From IMG/VR virus record IMGVR_UViG_3300010413_000018, positions 1-64,000 of that record: 64,000 nt of DNA; one strand, given 5' to 3'. Both the position numbers and the translations under genes were made by a program. Origin of the DNA: a virus. Positions 43,713-52,027 of this stretch are shown piece after piece; position 1 is the first letter of the stretch; each line of letters begins with the position of its first letter. The notes under the pieces were generated by a model. That model was not told where the DNA came from. It worked only from the letters and a program-made list of their open reading frames with translations, and did no database searches.

Positions 43713-46267
43713 GCTAGTTTGTAATCTTCCAATGAACCCCACGCCGTACCCACCTTCAAATCGGCTACCAAAGGAACACCAGCACTCGGCCAGGACTCCA
43801 TTATCCTAACCGCGTTATAACATACTTCGTCTTTCGCGCTTTCTTCAACGTGAAACATCACGCTGTCGTGCACGGTTAATACCAACTCGGCCGGAACCGC
43901 GTCTTCTTTGAGCCACTTCACCAGTTGCACTATCGACGCTAAACAGAAATCGCTGGCAGTACCTTGCACGGGAGTATTCAACGAAGCGTTCTCCGCGCCG
44001 TTCCTACGTCGGTCATCCGGGTCCGCTATGTTTACTAACGGACGGCGCCGCGCTTCTTGGCCGTCCCACCAAGTGTGGGTGTAACCGGTCTTACGCGCAT
44101 TAATGATCTGTTGCTTGCACCAACGGTTAAACACCGTAAACTGCCCCTTAATGGCGTTAACGATGTTCTCAGCTTCCTGCACGGTGCAGCCAATTTTACC
44201 GGCCAAACCTTTCGGCGTCATCCCATAAATCACACCAAAGTTCGGAACCTTGGCCTTACTACGGTGCTCTTTTGTTACTTCGCTCGGCGGTATACCCCAA
44301 GCCACTTGCGAAATAAGTTCGGCCGTCTTTTGATGATAATCCACGCCCGATTGCCAAATTTTTAGCATCTTAGGATCTTGGCACAACATAGATGCGACGC
44401 GCAGTTCAAGCTGGGAGAAATCTGCTTCCACAAAAATGTAACCTTCACGCGCTACGAACAAATCCCGCGCCATCTTTGACTCTACATCTTTTGGCCGCGC
44501 TATGTTTTGTAAATTTGGGTTTACAGCTGATAAACGACCCGTGCGAGTACCGTCAATCTTAAATGACGGATGAATGCGCTCGTCATCGCAGATATGGCGT
44601 TGGATGCCTTTCGCGAATCCGTGTAACTTTGTCAAACGACGCCATTCTAATAAGTCATCCACTACAGGATGCTGACCTTTTAGGGCTTTCAACGATTCGC
44701 TATCAGTCGACGGACCACCGCTGTTGGTAAGCTTAGGAGGATGCAACCCAATCTTTTTAAACAGTAAAGCGCTCACACTGGCCGGACTGTTGGGTTTTAA
44801 ATCCTTGTACTGAGCAAAGCGATTTTGCACGTCATCCATCTTGGTTTCAAGATGCTTTTGGTAAAGCTTCGCATTCTCCATACTAGTAGGAATACCCCAG
44901 CACTCAATCTGCTTTATTGACTGATTTGCGTCCTTTACTATTACGTCCCAAACGCGCTTTACCGGTGCGTTCTTCTCAAGACGCTTCTCTAAAAGCTCAC
45001 AAACTCTGGCAGTAGATAACGCGTCGCGCGCACAGTAACGAACTAATATCTCCCACGGTAGTAAACCGTACGCGTACGTTTTAGAGCTTTCATCAGGGTT
45101 CTCACACGCAGCTAGAATAAGCGGATCTACTCCGTTGGGATCTAGTAAAAACGAATCTTTATCTTTAATGTACTCACGTCTAGCTTTCGCAATAACTCTG
45201 CACGCTTTAACAAGCGCTTCTTCGGCCTCGCCTTTAATTCCACCCAAACCCACCAGCTCAGCCATCACATCCAAGCTGGCATCAACATCGGCATACAATA
45301 AACGGCGCCACAACCGGCTATCCCCATGGTAGTTGGCTAACTCAGCGCCTAACCCAGAGTCCACCGCATGAGCATCATACTTCAAGTTCTGCCCAACTTT
45401 TTTTACCTGACGATCGTTCAACAGTTTAATCAACGGACCACGCGTAGGCTTACGGATCAAACCGTCACGATCCCAAACAAAAACTTCGTTGGAATACCGC
45501 GCTACTGCCGCGAGAGTAACCACCTGGAACTCTTTCTTGTACATCATCCCAGCGGTTTCTGTGTCAAACGAAAACCACAACTCTTGGCGTAATGCTTCAC
45601 ACGCGTATTCCGCGTCTTGCGCGTTCTCGACCACGTAGCAGTATTCTTCCCAAGGCGGTAGTGCTGGCATCGCGCAGTTTAACGCATAGCGTAGATCACT
45701 TTCAAACCAATTTCGAAGAAACCTATTTCGCATCGCACTGACCGGATTCATCAACTCAAATACCGGTATCGGCGTGCACGTACCATCTATGTCTTCGTTG
45801 TATAGCCAGCCGTACCCGCGCCGTACCGATTGAGCTTGAACCGATCTACCCAAAACGCTATTTATTGCTTTGTTTCCCATAGCAATAACACGCTTTGGTT
45901 GAACTTCGCGAATGGTAGCCGCTAAATGCCCACGGCACGCGGCTAGTTGCTTGTCACCTATAGCAGTGCTTCCTGGCGCGCAACGTATTCCATTATCATA
46001 AGCAACTGGCCCATCAAAGTACGAGTTTACTAATTTTCGTACGTAACGGCCGGCTGGTCCGCTAAACGGTATGCCAGCCCGATCTTCCATTACGCCAGGG
46101 TACTCACCGACGATAAGGATCCCTCCCGGATCTCCTTCTGCCATCATGCAAATGTTTCGCGCTGATTCCCCAAATTTGCATAACTGGCAAGAAGGATCCG
46201 AGTCAATAGGCGTAGCAACTTCAACAGCTGCTAACGGAGTATCTTTATATAACGGAATTTGACGCAT
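43709..46267 (-). CDS. UDG-like / DNA polymerase I (family A) fusion
   Basis: 852 aa. Residues about 1-200 resemble a family 4 uracil-DNA glycosylase: CQLC and a Cys pair, GEYPGVMEDRAGIPFSG, then a helix-rich tail with MNPVSAMRNR. Then a 3'-5' exonuclease-like domain (FSFDTETAGMMYKKE). The polymerase has motif A VEADFSQLELRVASM, motif B SKAKVPNFGVIYGM and motif C LTVHDSVMFHVE. The fused glycosylase may survey template uracil. It is the longest gene in the window and central to the replication operon. Confidence 0.9.
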   Translation of the reverse strand: MRQIPLYKDTPLAAVEVATPIDSDPSCQLCKFGESARNICMMAEGDPGGILIVGEYPGVMEDRAGIPFSGPAGRYVRKLVNSYFDGPVAYDNGIRCAPGSTAIGDKQLAACRGHLAATIREVQPKRVIAMGNKAINSVLGRSVQAQSVRRGYGWLYNEDIDGTCTPIPVFELMNPVSAMRNRFLRNWFESDLRYALNCAMPALPPWEEYCYVVENAQDAEYACEALRQELWFSFDTETAGMMYKKEFQVVTLAAVARYSNEVFVWDRDGLIRKPTRGPLIKLLNDRQVKKVGQNLKYDAHAVDSGLGAELANYHGDSRLWRRLLYADVDASLDVMAELVGLGGIKGEAEEALVKACRVIAKARREYIKDKDSFLLDPNGVDPLILAACENPDESSKTYAYGLLPWEILVRYCARDALSTARVCELLEKRLEKNAPVKRVWDVIVKDANQSIKQIECWGIPTSMENAKLYQKHLETKMDDVQNRFAQYKDLKPNSPASVSALLFKKIGLHPPKLTNSGGPSTDSESLKALKGQHPVVDDLLEWRRLTKLHGFAKGIQRHICDDERIHPSFKIDGTRTGRLSAVNPNLQNIARPKDVESKMARDLFVAREGYIFVEADFSQLELRVASMLCQDPKMLKIWQSGVDYHQKTAELISQVAWGIPPSEVTKEHRSKAKVPNFGVIYGMTPKGLAGKIGCTVQEAENIVNAIKGQFTVFNRWCKQQIINARKTGYTHTWWDGQEARRRPLVNIADPDDRRRNGAENASLNTPVQGTASDFCLASIVQLVKWLKEDAVPAELVLTVHDSVMFHVEESAKDEVCYNAVRIMESWPSAGVPLVADLKVGTAWGSLEDYKLA

Positions 46268-46271
46268 GCAA

Positions 46272-47066
46272 CTAGTTAGCGATCTGCAATCCTACGGCCG
46301 TCCGACGTACACGACTTTCAAGCTGGCTTTCGTTTATGCGTGACAAAACTGGGCACACTGCTTTATACTGCACCGCTGCCGCTACCACCGCATCGATGGT
46401 TTTGTTGCCGTTGTCTTCAAGAGTAGCTACGACATCCCGCAACGACGTGCACTTCAATAGCTCAGCGATAAGTTTCTCGTCGCCTTCCAACGGCTCCCCT
46501 TCATCCTCTTCCGGAGTTTCTTCCACAGTTTTTACCGGTTCGTCGTCTTCATCTTCTACAATCGACGTATCTTCCGCCAACGGATCGGCCTCTTCTTCTT
46601 CAACTGGGGTTTCCGGCTCTTCAGGACTCCCAACGGACGCTGCTTCTTCTACCGGCTCAGCTGCTTTCTGTTCTTCTTTCTTCGGTCTACCGCGACGAGT
46701 ACGACGCTTTTTCTCTTCAGGTTTTTTATCCGGCTCAGGTTCGTCTTCCTTGGCCTCTTTTTCTGGTTCAACGTAAGTCATCGGAACGTCATCCGGCACG
46801 TCGGTTGTGGTTTCTCCAACTGGAGCATCGGTAGCCACCGGATGCGTAACAGTAGCTTTTACTGCGCCCATTCGTTGGAGCGAATCACGTATTATTCTTG
46901 ACGCTTCTTCCGTGTCATATTTAGATTCGAGCTTGGCTAGAATTTGTGTTACCTCAGCCAACGAATTAACTTGGATCACAATACAACCGTCTTCGTACGC
47001 GATCTTCCGCTCGGTACCAAGAATTTTTGCCGTCCCTGTGAACTCTGTAATTGATTCAATAGCCAT
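46272..47066 (-). CDS. Acidic-linker protein with AT-hook-like motif
   Basis: 264 aa from the ATG at 47066. N-terminal globular part (about 1-80), then a long disordered acidic linker containing RRTRRGRPKKEE, an AT-hook-like core (RGRP), then a C-terminal helical domain (LLKCTSLRDVVATLEDNGNK). Could bind AT-rich DNA. Located between polymerase and primase genes. Function unknown. Confidence 0.7.
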   Translation of the reverse strand: MAIESITEFTGTAKILGTERKIAYEDGCIVIQVNSLAEVTQILAKLESKYDTEEASRIIRDSLQRMGAVKATVTHPVATDAPVGETTTDVPDDVPMTYVEPEKEAKEDEPEPDKKPEEKKRRTRRGRPKKEEQKAAEPVEEAASVGSPEEPETPVEEEEADPLAEDTSIVEDEDDEPVKTVEETPEEDEGEPLEGDEKLIAELLKCTSLRDVVATLEDNGNKTIDAVVAAAVQYKAVCPVLSRINESQLESRVRRTAVGLQIAN

Positions 47067-47068
47067 TG

Positions 47069-47389
47069 TTAGTCCTCTTCCTTTTCCCAAAGACCGCGCT
47101 CACACGCGATCCATTTTGTGATTATTAAGTTACCGTCTCCGCCTTCCTCGAAAACCTCACTGTCGTCGTGGATTTGGCTCTTCGGAATCCAGTGTTCAGC
47201 GCGATCCTCGTCTTCGCCCAATACGACGAGAATTGCCTTTTCCGTTTCGCGTAAACACTGAGCTTCATCTATTATGACGTTATCGCCATCATATTCATCT
47301 ATCATATCAAGTTGCCCTTTCGTAAAAGTAAATGTAGCAGGCAAGGTCAGGTTTAGCTTAACTTTTTTTCCCTGACAATTTATTGTCAA
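47069..47389 (-). CDS. Phage hypothetical protein
   Basis: 106 aa. Small alpha/beta domain AILVVLGEDEDRAEHWIPKS then IITKWIACERGLWEKEED. I recall the W(I/V)PxSQI region from many phage proteins of unknown role. Precedes the gene above by 2 bp and overlaps the primase by 32 nt. Confidence 0.75.
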   Translation of the reverse strand: MTINCQGKKVKLNLTLPATFTFTKGQLDMIDEYDGDNVIIDEAQCLRETEKAILVVLGEDEDRAEHWIPKSQIHDDSEVFEEGGDGNLIITKWIACERGLWEKEED

Positions 47390-48257
47390 TTTTTAATCCT
47401 GCTGCTTTCAAAACCATCGCAAAAAAAGTGCTCTCGTCGTAGTTTCCAGGGTCGGTGTCTGGTCCTAAGCGCAAAAAATTCGTGCGCTTACCAAATAGTT
47501 TTAAATGATGCGCTAAAGCGTGGCTTTCTTCCCACGCATCTCCGTCTAGCACAATCACGATCGGCCGTTCTGTTTTTCTTAAAATTTGTACATGGCTGTT
47601 AGTTGGCTTTCCTAAGCAAGCCACCGCGTTAGGCCAATGTGGTAGTGCGTCAAAAATACCCTCGACTACAATCAATGGGACGCTAGTCTTTTTGTATACT
47701 GCTTCCATGTTAAACAGGATTTCACCACGTGGCATGTGCTTCGGGTATAAGTATTTTAATTCCGGATCTTTAGCCCACGATCTACCAACCCACCCGTACG
47801 GCTGCCCATCAAACACCACCGGAACCACAATTCTATACGCCGCATACCCGCGCACAGATGCTCCAATATTAGCTGCTTCCCACACGGGCTTATCTACGCG
47901 GCGCCGCACTAATTCATCTCGCGCAGGAGCGAATATTGTGGCGGTTGAACCCGGCTCTTTCCACAACGGATAATAACCTTCCGGAAGTTCTAGATTTGGC
48001 GCTTCGGTATCTTCTGGCTCTTCTTCAACTTCAAAGTCTTCATAACCTGTGGGTGGAGTTTTTAGACGTCCGGATGCGTGGCATCTAAAACAATGATAAG
48101 CCCACTCCGTCGCCAAAATACCTAATGCACGCTTTGTATCAGGCGTGCCGACGCGCGCTTCACACAATGGGCAATCGACGCGGTGCCATCCTTTTGTAGA
48201 CGGCTTTGCATACGCAAATGCTGCGGCTACTAATTCTCTATCAGACTGTTTCGTCAT
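47358..48257 (-). CDS. DNA primase (Zn finger plus TOPRIM)
   Basis: 299 aa from the ATG at 48257. CPLC and CFRC (residues about 30-75) make the zinc-binding domain; VVEGIFDALP (E motif) and VIVLDGDAWE (DxD) form the TOPRIM core that makes RNA primers for the DnaB-like helicase encoded just upstream. Missing the helicase-binding C-terminal part of DnaG, as usual for phage primases. Overlaps the helicase by 17 nt. Confidence 0.88.
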   Translation of the reverse strand: MTKQSDRELVAAAFAYAKPSTKGWHRVDCPLCEARVGTPDTKRALGILATEWAYHCFRCHASGRLKTPPTGYEDFEVEEEPEDTEAPNLELPEGYYPLWKEPGSTATIFAPARDELVRRRVDKPVWEAANIGASVRGYAAYRIVVPVVFDGQPYGWVGRSWAKDPELKYLYPKHMPRGEILFNMEAVYKKTSVPLIVVEGIFDALPHWPNAVACLGKPTNSHVQILRKTERPIVIVLDGDAWEESHALAHHLKLFGKRTNFLRLGPDTDPGNYDESTFFAMVLKAAGLKIDNKLSGKKS

Positions 48258-50604
48258 CAGCTGCTGCAACTGGAACAATAATAGGAGCTATGCGCCCCAT
48301 ATCAAACTCGTGTGGCAATGGTCCGGCCGTCGTGTCGGCTATGCCTATCCTGTTCTTTAACATGCAAAATTCAAGCTGCGTGCCGTCTTCTTTTTTGTTT
48401 ATTGCTAACACCATATCAGCTACACGCACTTTTTCCTGACTGTCAGCCAAACTATCAATAGTGAGTTTCTTGCGCCCTTTTTCTTTGGCGCGCTGGGGTT
48501 GGCTAGCAGTCCAAACCCACATGTTTTTCTCGACTGCAAAGTGACGTAAGCCTTCGTACACCTTGCTCATTTCACGATAGCTTGAATCATCGGTTTTTCG
48601 CGCCCCCAACTTATCCGCGTAGTCCACCACCAGTAAGTCTACTGGTCGCTTTAAATCTGCTTCGATTTTTTCTACAAAATCCCGGACATCTTCCAGTGTG
48701 GTTACCTTGGGAGTGAATTCCTCAATAACGCAAGTTCCCATTTTCATTGTCGCGGCTTTGGCTTTAGCTTTATCAAGTGAATCCGTCAGTATGTTGTTGG
48801 TCGGAATATCAAAAAGGTTAGCAAACAACCGCGCTAGAATTAACGGTTTAGGGAGTTCCAACGTAATAAACACCGTCAGTAAGTCTGGATTGCGAATTGC
48901 ACACGCCGCAATGTGAGACAAGAAGATACTGTTGTGTGTAACTGTAAAATCATCCAACAAATAGCGTCCATCTCCGTCAAGAGTAAACCCAAAATAATCT
49001 TCTTTTCCACACGGCTTGATCTCGAACCGTGTGTTTTTATAATTTACCCTTTTCGTGTACTTAACGGCTTGCTTCCGCTTAATACGACACGGAATTTTCC
49101 ACACATCACCACCAATATAAACACGATAGTAAGTTCCTACTGCGCCTGTGTTACCGCAAACTTTTTGTACTGCTTTTCCGTATGCTGCTAATCCTACACT
49201 ACGCGCTAAAAACAGCACGTCATTAAATAGTTTTTCTGAAGCTGTTGAATATTCATAACTACGTTTAAACCCACGATATGATCCATCTGTGTCCAACAAT
49301 CCCGCCAATAAGCACAACCTGTCTGCAACACTCGCTACTTTGTATACATGCGGAATGAATTTTTCATGACAATTCTTACGGCGCAATTCGAAACGATCTA
49401 GAGCTTCTAAAATTGGGTTCTTCACCCCTTGAATACCAACAACACCGTATGTTTTTGCTGCACCATTATAGTTGTTTGAACGTAGTGAAACACGCAACCC
49501 ATACACTGTAACAATATCTTTCAAGTAATCTAAAATCTCTTGGTCTGCTGTTGTAATATTCAACGACCCGCTAGTAGTGCTCCCATCTCCTAAAACAACT
49601 CCAAACAGATACGGATCAATAGGAAGCTCCACCCTTCCTTGAAAAGTAGCCGCGCAACGAACCAACAATGACCGTTTCTGCTTCTTCGCCGACCACGTTA
49701 AAAACTCTTTTACACTTACGTCCACCAAAGGCTCTTTACCATTGACCGCTACCGTGAGAATATGATCCAAATTTACTCGCCACGGATCTCCTCTCTTCGG
49801 AACAATTTCTACCATTTCATCGTGGCCGGTATTGGTCTGCAATACTGTCCTAAAACCACTCTCAGGAGCTGCTAATAAATCACCTCTACAAATATCCTCA
49901 ACCTTCTTTATGGAACCATCTGCCATTAATATACCTTGCCCCTTGGCATGGCACTTACCGCCTCCCGGTCCCGCTACCACAACTCCTAACCCAGAACGCC
50001 ATAATCCACCTTCCATCAAAGTTTCAATTTCAGGCACATCAAATCCCAACCGTACTACACTTTGCAGTTGCGAGATTAAATCAAAAGCTCCGGCGCTAGA
50101 GATATCTAAGCCTTTAGTTTCTTCAGTGGCTCCTAAGCGGTCAACGCGTTGTAAAGTCTCGACTGATTGACTGATATCCTTGCGCTTACCAAAAGAATCA
50201 ATTGCTACTTCCAATGCTTCGCGCTGTTTACGGCGCTTTAGAATCGGAATGATCTCGTTGGCGATCTGTTCGAGGTTAGGCTGTTCTTCGTTGTCGTCAA
50301 ATTCATCAAAGAAATCCAGACAAGCGTTTATTTCTTCTTGAGAGACAGAACCCTCTTCCCGCATGCGATTCAACCGTTGAATCACGATAACGTCGCTGGA
50401 AGGTCCGGAACCGGTCTCGTTCGCTATTACCTGAGCGGTCTGCATCAGGCGTAAAGCAACGTCATCCTTGAGAGCGCTCGGCTCGATGTAATTTCCTATG
50501 CGATTGTAAAGTTTGGGTTTACGACAAAGCGACACCACCATGTCGCGCTCGAAGTCTGGGTCTAATCCGTAAAGTTCAACGTCTTTCTTACGCTTTACTC
50601 CCAT
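48241..50604 (-). CDS. dnaB: DnaB-like replicative helicase with intein
   Basis: 787 aa precursor from the ATG at 50604 (AGGAACGTGCCC upstream). Residues 1-217 are the N-terminal domain and the start of the RecA-like fold. The Walker A GPGGGK is interrupted after Lys by an intein and resumes with Ser, giving GPGGGKS after splicing. DKAKAKAATM and VDLLVVDYADKLGAR (Walker B) and SLADSQEKVRVADMVLAI (helicase motif) follow. Hexameric replicative helicase partnered with the primase. The mature protein would be 446 aa. Confidence 0.9.
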   Translation of the reverse strand: MGVKRKKDVELYGLDPDFERDMVVSLCRKPKLYNRIGNYIEPSALKDDVALRLMQTAQVIANETGSGPSSDVIVIQRLNRMREEGSVSQEEINACLDFFDEFDDNEEQPNLEQIANEIIPILKRRKQREALEVAIDSFGKRKDISQSVETLQRVDRLGATEETKGLDISSAGAFDLISQLQSVVRLGFDVPEIETLMEGGLWRSGLGVVVAGPGGGKCHAKGQGILMADGSIKKVEDICRGDLLAAPESGFRTVLQTNTGHDEMVEIVPKRGDPWRVNLDHILTVAVNGKEPLVDVSVKEFLTWSAKKQKRSLLVRCAATFQGRVELPIDPYLFGVVLGDGSTTSGSLNITTADQEILDYLKDIVTVYGLRVSLRSNNYNGAAKTYGVVGIQGVKNPILEALDRFELRRKNCHEKFIPHVYKVASVADRLCLLAGLLDTDGSYRGFKRSYEYSTASEKLFNDVLFLARSVGLAAYGKAVQKVCGNTGAVGTYYRVYIGGDVWKIPCRIKRKQAVKYTKRVNYKNTRFEIKPCGKEDYFGFTLDGDGRYLLDDFTVTHNSIFLSHIAACAIRNPDLLTVFITLELPKPLILARLFANLFDIPTNNILTDSLDKAKAKAATMKMGTCVIEEFTPKVTTLEDVRDFVEKIEADLKRPVDLLVVDYADKLGARKTDDSSYREMSKVYEGLRHFAVEKNMWVWTASQPQRAKEKGRKKLTIDSLADSQEKVRVADMVLAINKKEDGTQLEFCMLKNRIGIADTTAGPLPHEFDMGRIAPIIVPVAAADDETV
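48931..49953 (-). mobile_element. LAGLIDADG intein in DnaB Walker A
   Basis: 341 residues. It starts with Cys (CHAKGQGILMADGSIKK, block A-like) at codon 49953-49951 and ends VTHN at 48931; the flanking residue is Ser. LFGVVLGDGST (about 115-125 in the intein) and LAGLLDTDGSY are the two LAGLIDADG motifs of the homing nuclease. The final Asn and preceding His, and the Ser +1, support splicing. The coordinates follow directly from the frame. Confidence 0.9.
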
Positions 50605-50725
50605 GGGCACGTTCCTATCCGCGTGTTAGTCATCCAAATCGTCTCTAGCAACTCCGCAAACGATGAAGAGTCCCGATACCCTCGGATTGGCGAACGAACG
50701 CCGTCAGGTCGGTGTTTTGTCCAGG
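50605..50725 (-). other. Short intergenic region upstream of dnaB
   Basis: 121 bp. Contains AGGAACGTGCCC at the dnaB start; no terminator or promoter was confidently identified, so cotranscription from 51571 is possible. Confidence 0.4.
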
Positions 50726-51571
50726 TTAGGTCCATATCCATTCCCCTTTGAGCGCACGCTTTTTGAGTTGTGCGTGATACGCATCAATTTCTTGTTGCAC
50801 AGTCTTAAGTAAAAGTTTGTAGTTTGTTGGGAAAAACCGATCTACTACCGCGTCCACGGTCGCTTGGGTAGGATCCTCAAGCTGAGCGAGCGCATGGCGC
50901 ATGCTGTAGTGATCGTAAATTAATTTCTTGTGAAGCGGAGTGAAAATTGTTCTACCTTCTAAACCGTAGCTTTCGCGTACTGCGTTGTACCATCCACCGC
51001 GTTTTTCCAAGCGACTGTGAGAAAATACCCAGTTGAGTGGTGGTACTGCGCTTTTGGCTTTCTTCCGGCGCTTATTGCACTTCTCACCGTCGGATTGTTT
51101 TGTCAGCATAGCTTCCATTCGGCGATAACTGAAAATAATCCACGAAGCAGGTTGAACTGAAAACTCTATCATCAAATCCGCAGCGCGTAAAAGTATTTTT
51201 CTATTTTGCTTAATCGGATCGAAGTATGTCTCAGTTTTTCCCTTCTTTAGCTTTCGCGATCGGAACGGCCAATAAATTTTTCCAGTCAGGTACTCAATGG
51301 TGTTACGCCATGTCATTGCCATAAATGCAACTTTGGCGTCGTCGCTCCATGTTGGATCAACAAACGGCGGCGACGGAACGCGGCACCATCGCACCAACGG
51401 CCAAGGCGGAATGTCCTGGTACTGATTCCAAGCTTTACGCTTTGAGGCGGGTCGTGGGCCTGGACGGCCAATCATGGTGGTAGCGGTGGCACTCGTGGTG
51501 ATTAGGCCAGCACGGGTCAAGGTGGAGGTGAGTTTTTTAGAGTCTACGTTGTGTAAGTCGTTGGATGACAT
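50726..51571 (-). CDS. Phage hypothetical protein
   Basis: 281 aa, not recognised. Polar Thr/Ser-rich start (TLTRAGLITTSATATT), then Trp/Arg-rich segments (YQDIPPWPLVRWCRVPSPPF) and a helical C-terminus (VDRFFPTNYKLLLKTVQQEI). Possibly nucleic-acid binding given basic patches. It follows the terminator region at 51605. Confidence 0.7.
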   Translation of the reverse strand: MSSNDLHNVDSKKLTSTLTRAGLITTSATATTMIGRPGPRPASKRKAWNQYQDIPPWPLVRWCRVPSPPFVDPTWSDDAKVAFMAMTWRNTIEYLTGKIYWPFRSRKLKKGKTETYFDPIKQNRKILLRAADLMIEFSVQPASWIIFSYRRMEAMLTKQSDGEKCNKRRKKAKSAVPPLNWVFSHSRLEKRGGWYNAVRESYGLEGRTIFTPLHKKLIYDHYSMRHALAQLEDPTQATVDAVVDRFFPTNYKLLLKTVQQEIDAYHAQLKKRALKGEWIWT

Positions 51572-51604
51572 TGAAGTCAGCTTAAATCATTTCTCTCGTC
51601 GTAC

Positions 51605-51655
51605 AAAAAAAGACGGGCTAGCACCTACATGTAGGTGCGCAGCCGTTCTTTTTTA
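51605..51655. terminator. Bidirectional terminator with perfect palindrome
   Basis: GCACCTACATGTAGGTGC at 51621-51638 is an 18-bp perfect palindrome; outer arms GACGG and CCGTTC extend the stem and both sides end in runs of A or T (AAAAAAAG and CTTTTTT). This should stop transcription from either direction and isolates the operon 60972-51792 from the genes below. Confidence 0.85.
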
Positions 51656-51791
51656 TTTGTAAAAAAGACTGACTCGACTTAAGAATTTAAATTATATTAA
51701 TACTTAATAATTAATTCTTAAATTTCGCGTAACGCGCACGCGACATTATAGTATTAGTGAGCGCCGTATTTAAGTTTAAAACTTAACAGGA
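51656..51791. other. AT-rich intergenic region with dyad, candidate origin
   Basis: TTAAGAATT (51679-51687) and AATTCTTAA (51713-51721) form a 9-bp dyad around a 25-bp AT-only core, followed by CGCGTAACGCGCACGCG. An AT-rich unwinding-like element next to a GC-rich cluster and near the helicase genes would fit an origin or a promoter hub. Neither is demonstrated. A TTACTGC fragment like the hairpin element touches the next stop codon. Confidence 0.45.
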
Positions 51792-52004
51792 TTACTGCGT
51801 GGCTAGTTTGTTGATACGCTTTACCTGAATTCGCTGAATTTCTAGCTTTTGAATATCTTTAAGCCTAAACAAGATATGTGTTTTGAATTTGTACGATCTT
51901 ATTGCTCCTTGGCTTACAAGTTCACTTAAATTTTTTCTTCGTATGTGCAGTATTTTTGCTGCTTCTGCGGAATTAATAAGGGTGTACTGTGTATTTATTA
52001 TCAT
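51792..52004 (-). CDS. HTH protein, excisionase/MerR-like
   Basis: 70 aa. TLINSAEAAKILHIRRKNLS and LVSQGAIRSYKFKTHILFRL give the winged-helix pattern of excisionase-type (HTH_17) regulators. Basic C-terminus. DNA-binding regulator candidate, partner unknown. Confidence 0.75.
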   Translation of the reverse strand: MIINTQYTLINSAEAAKILHIRRKNLSELVSQGAIRSYKFKTHILFRLKDIQKLEIQRIQVKRINKLATQ

Positions 52005-52027
52005 AGCATTACTGCTCTTTCTGTTTA

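Noticed and set aside
46336-46776. Plus-strand Ser-rich frame opposite the acidic-linker gene
   Set aside because: Poly-Ser composition is the antisense of Glu codons; no ribosome-binding site.
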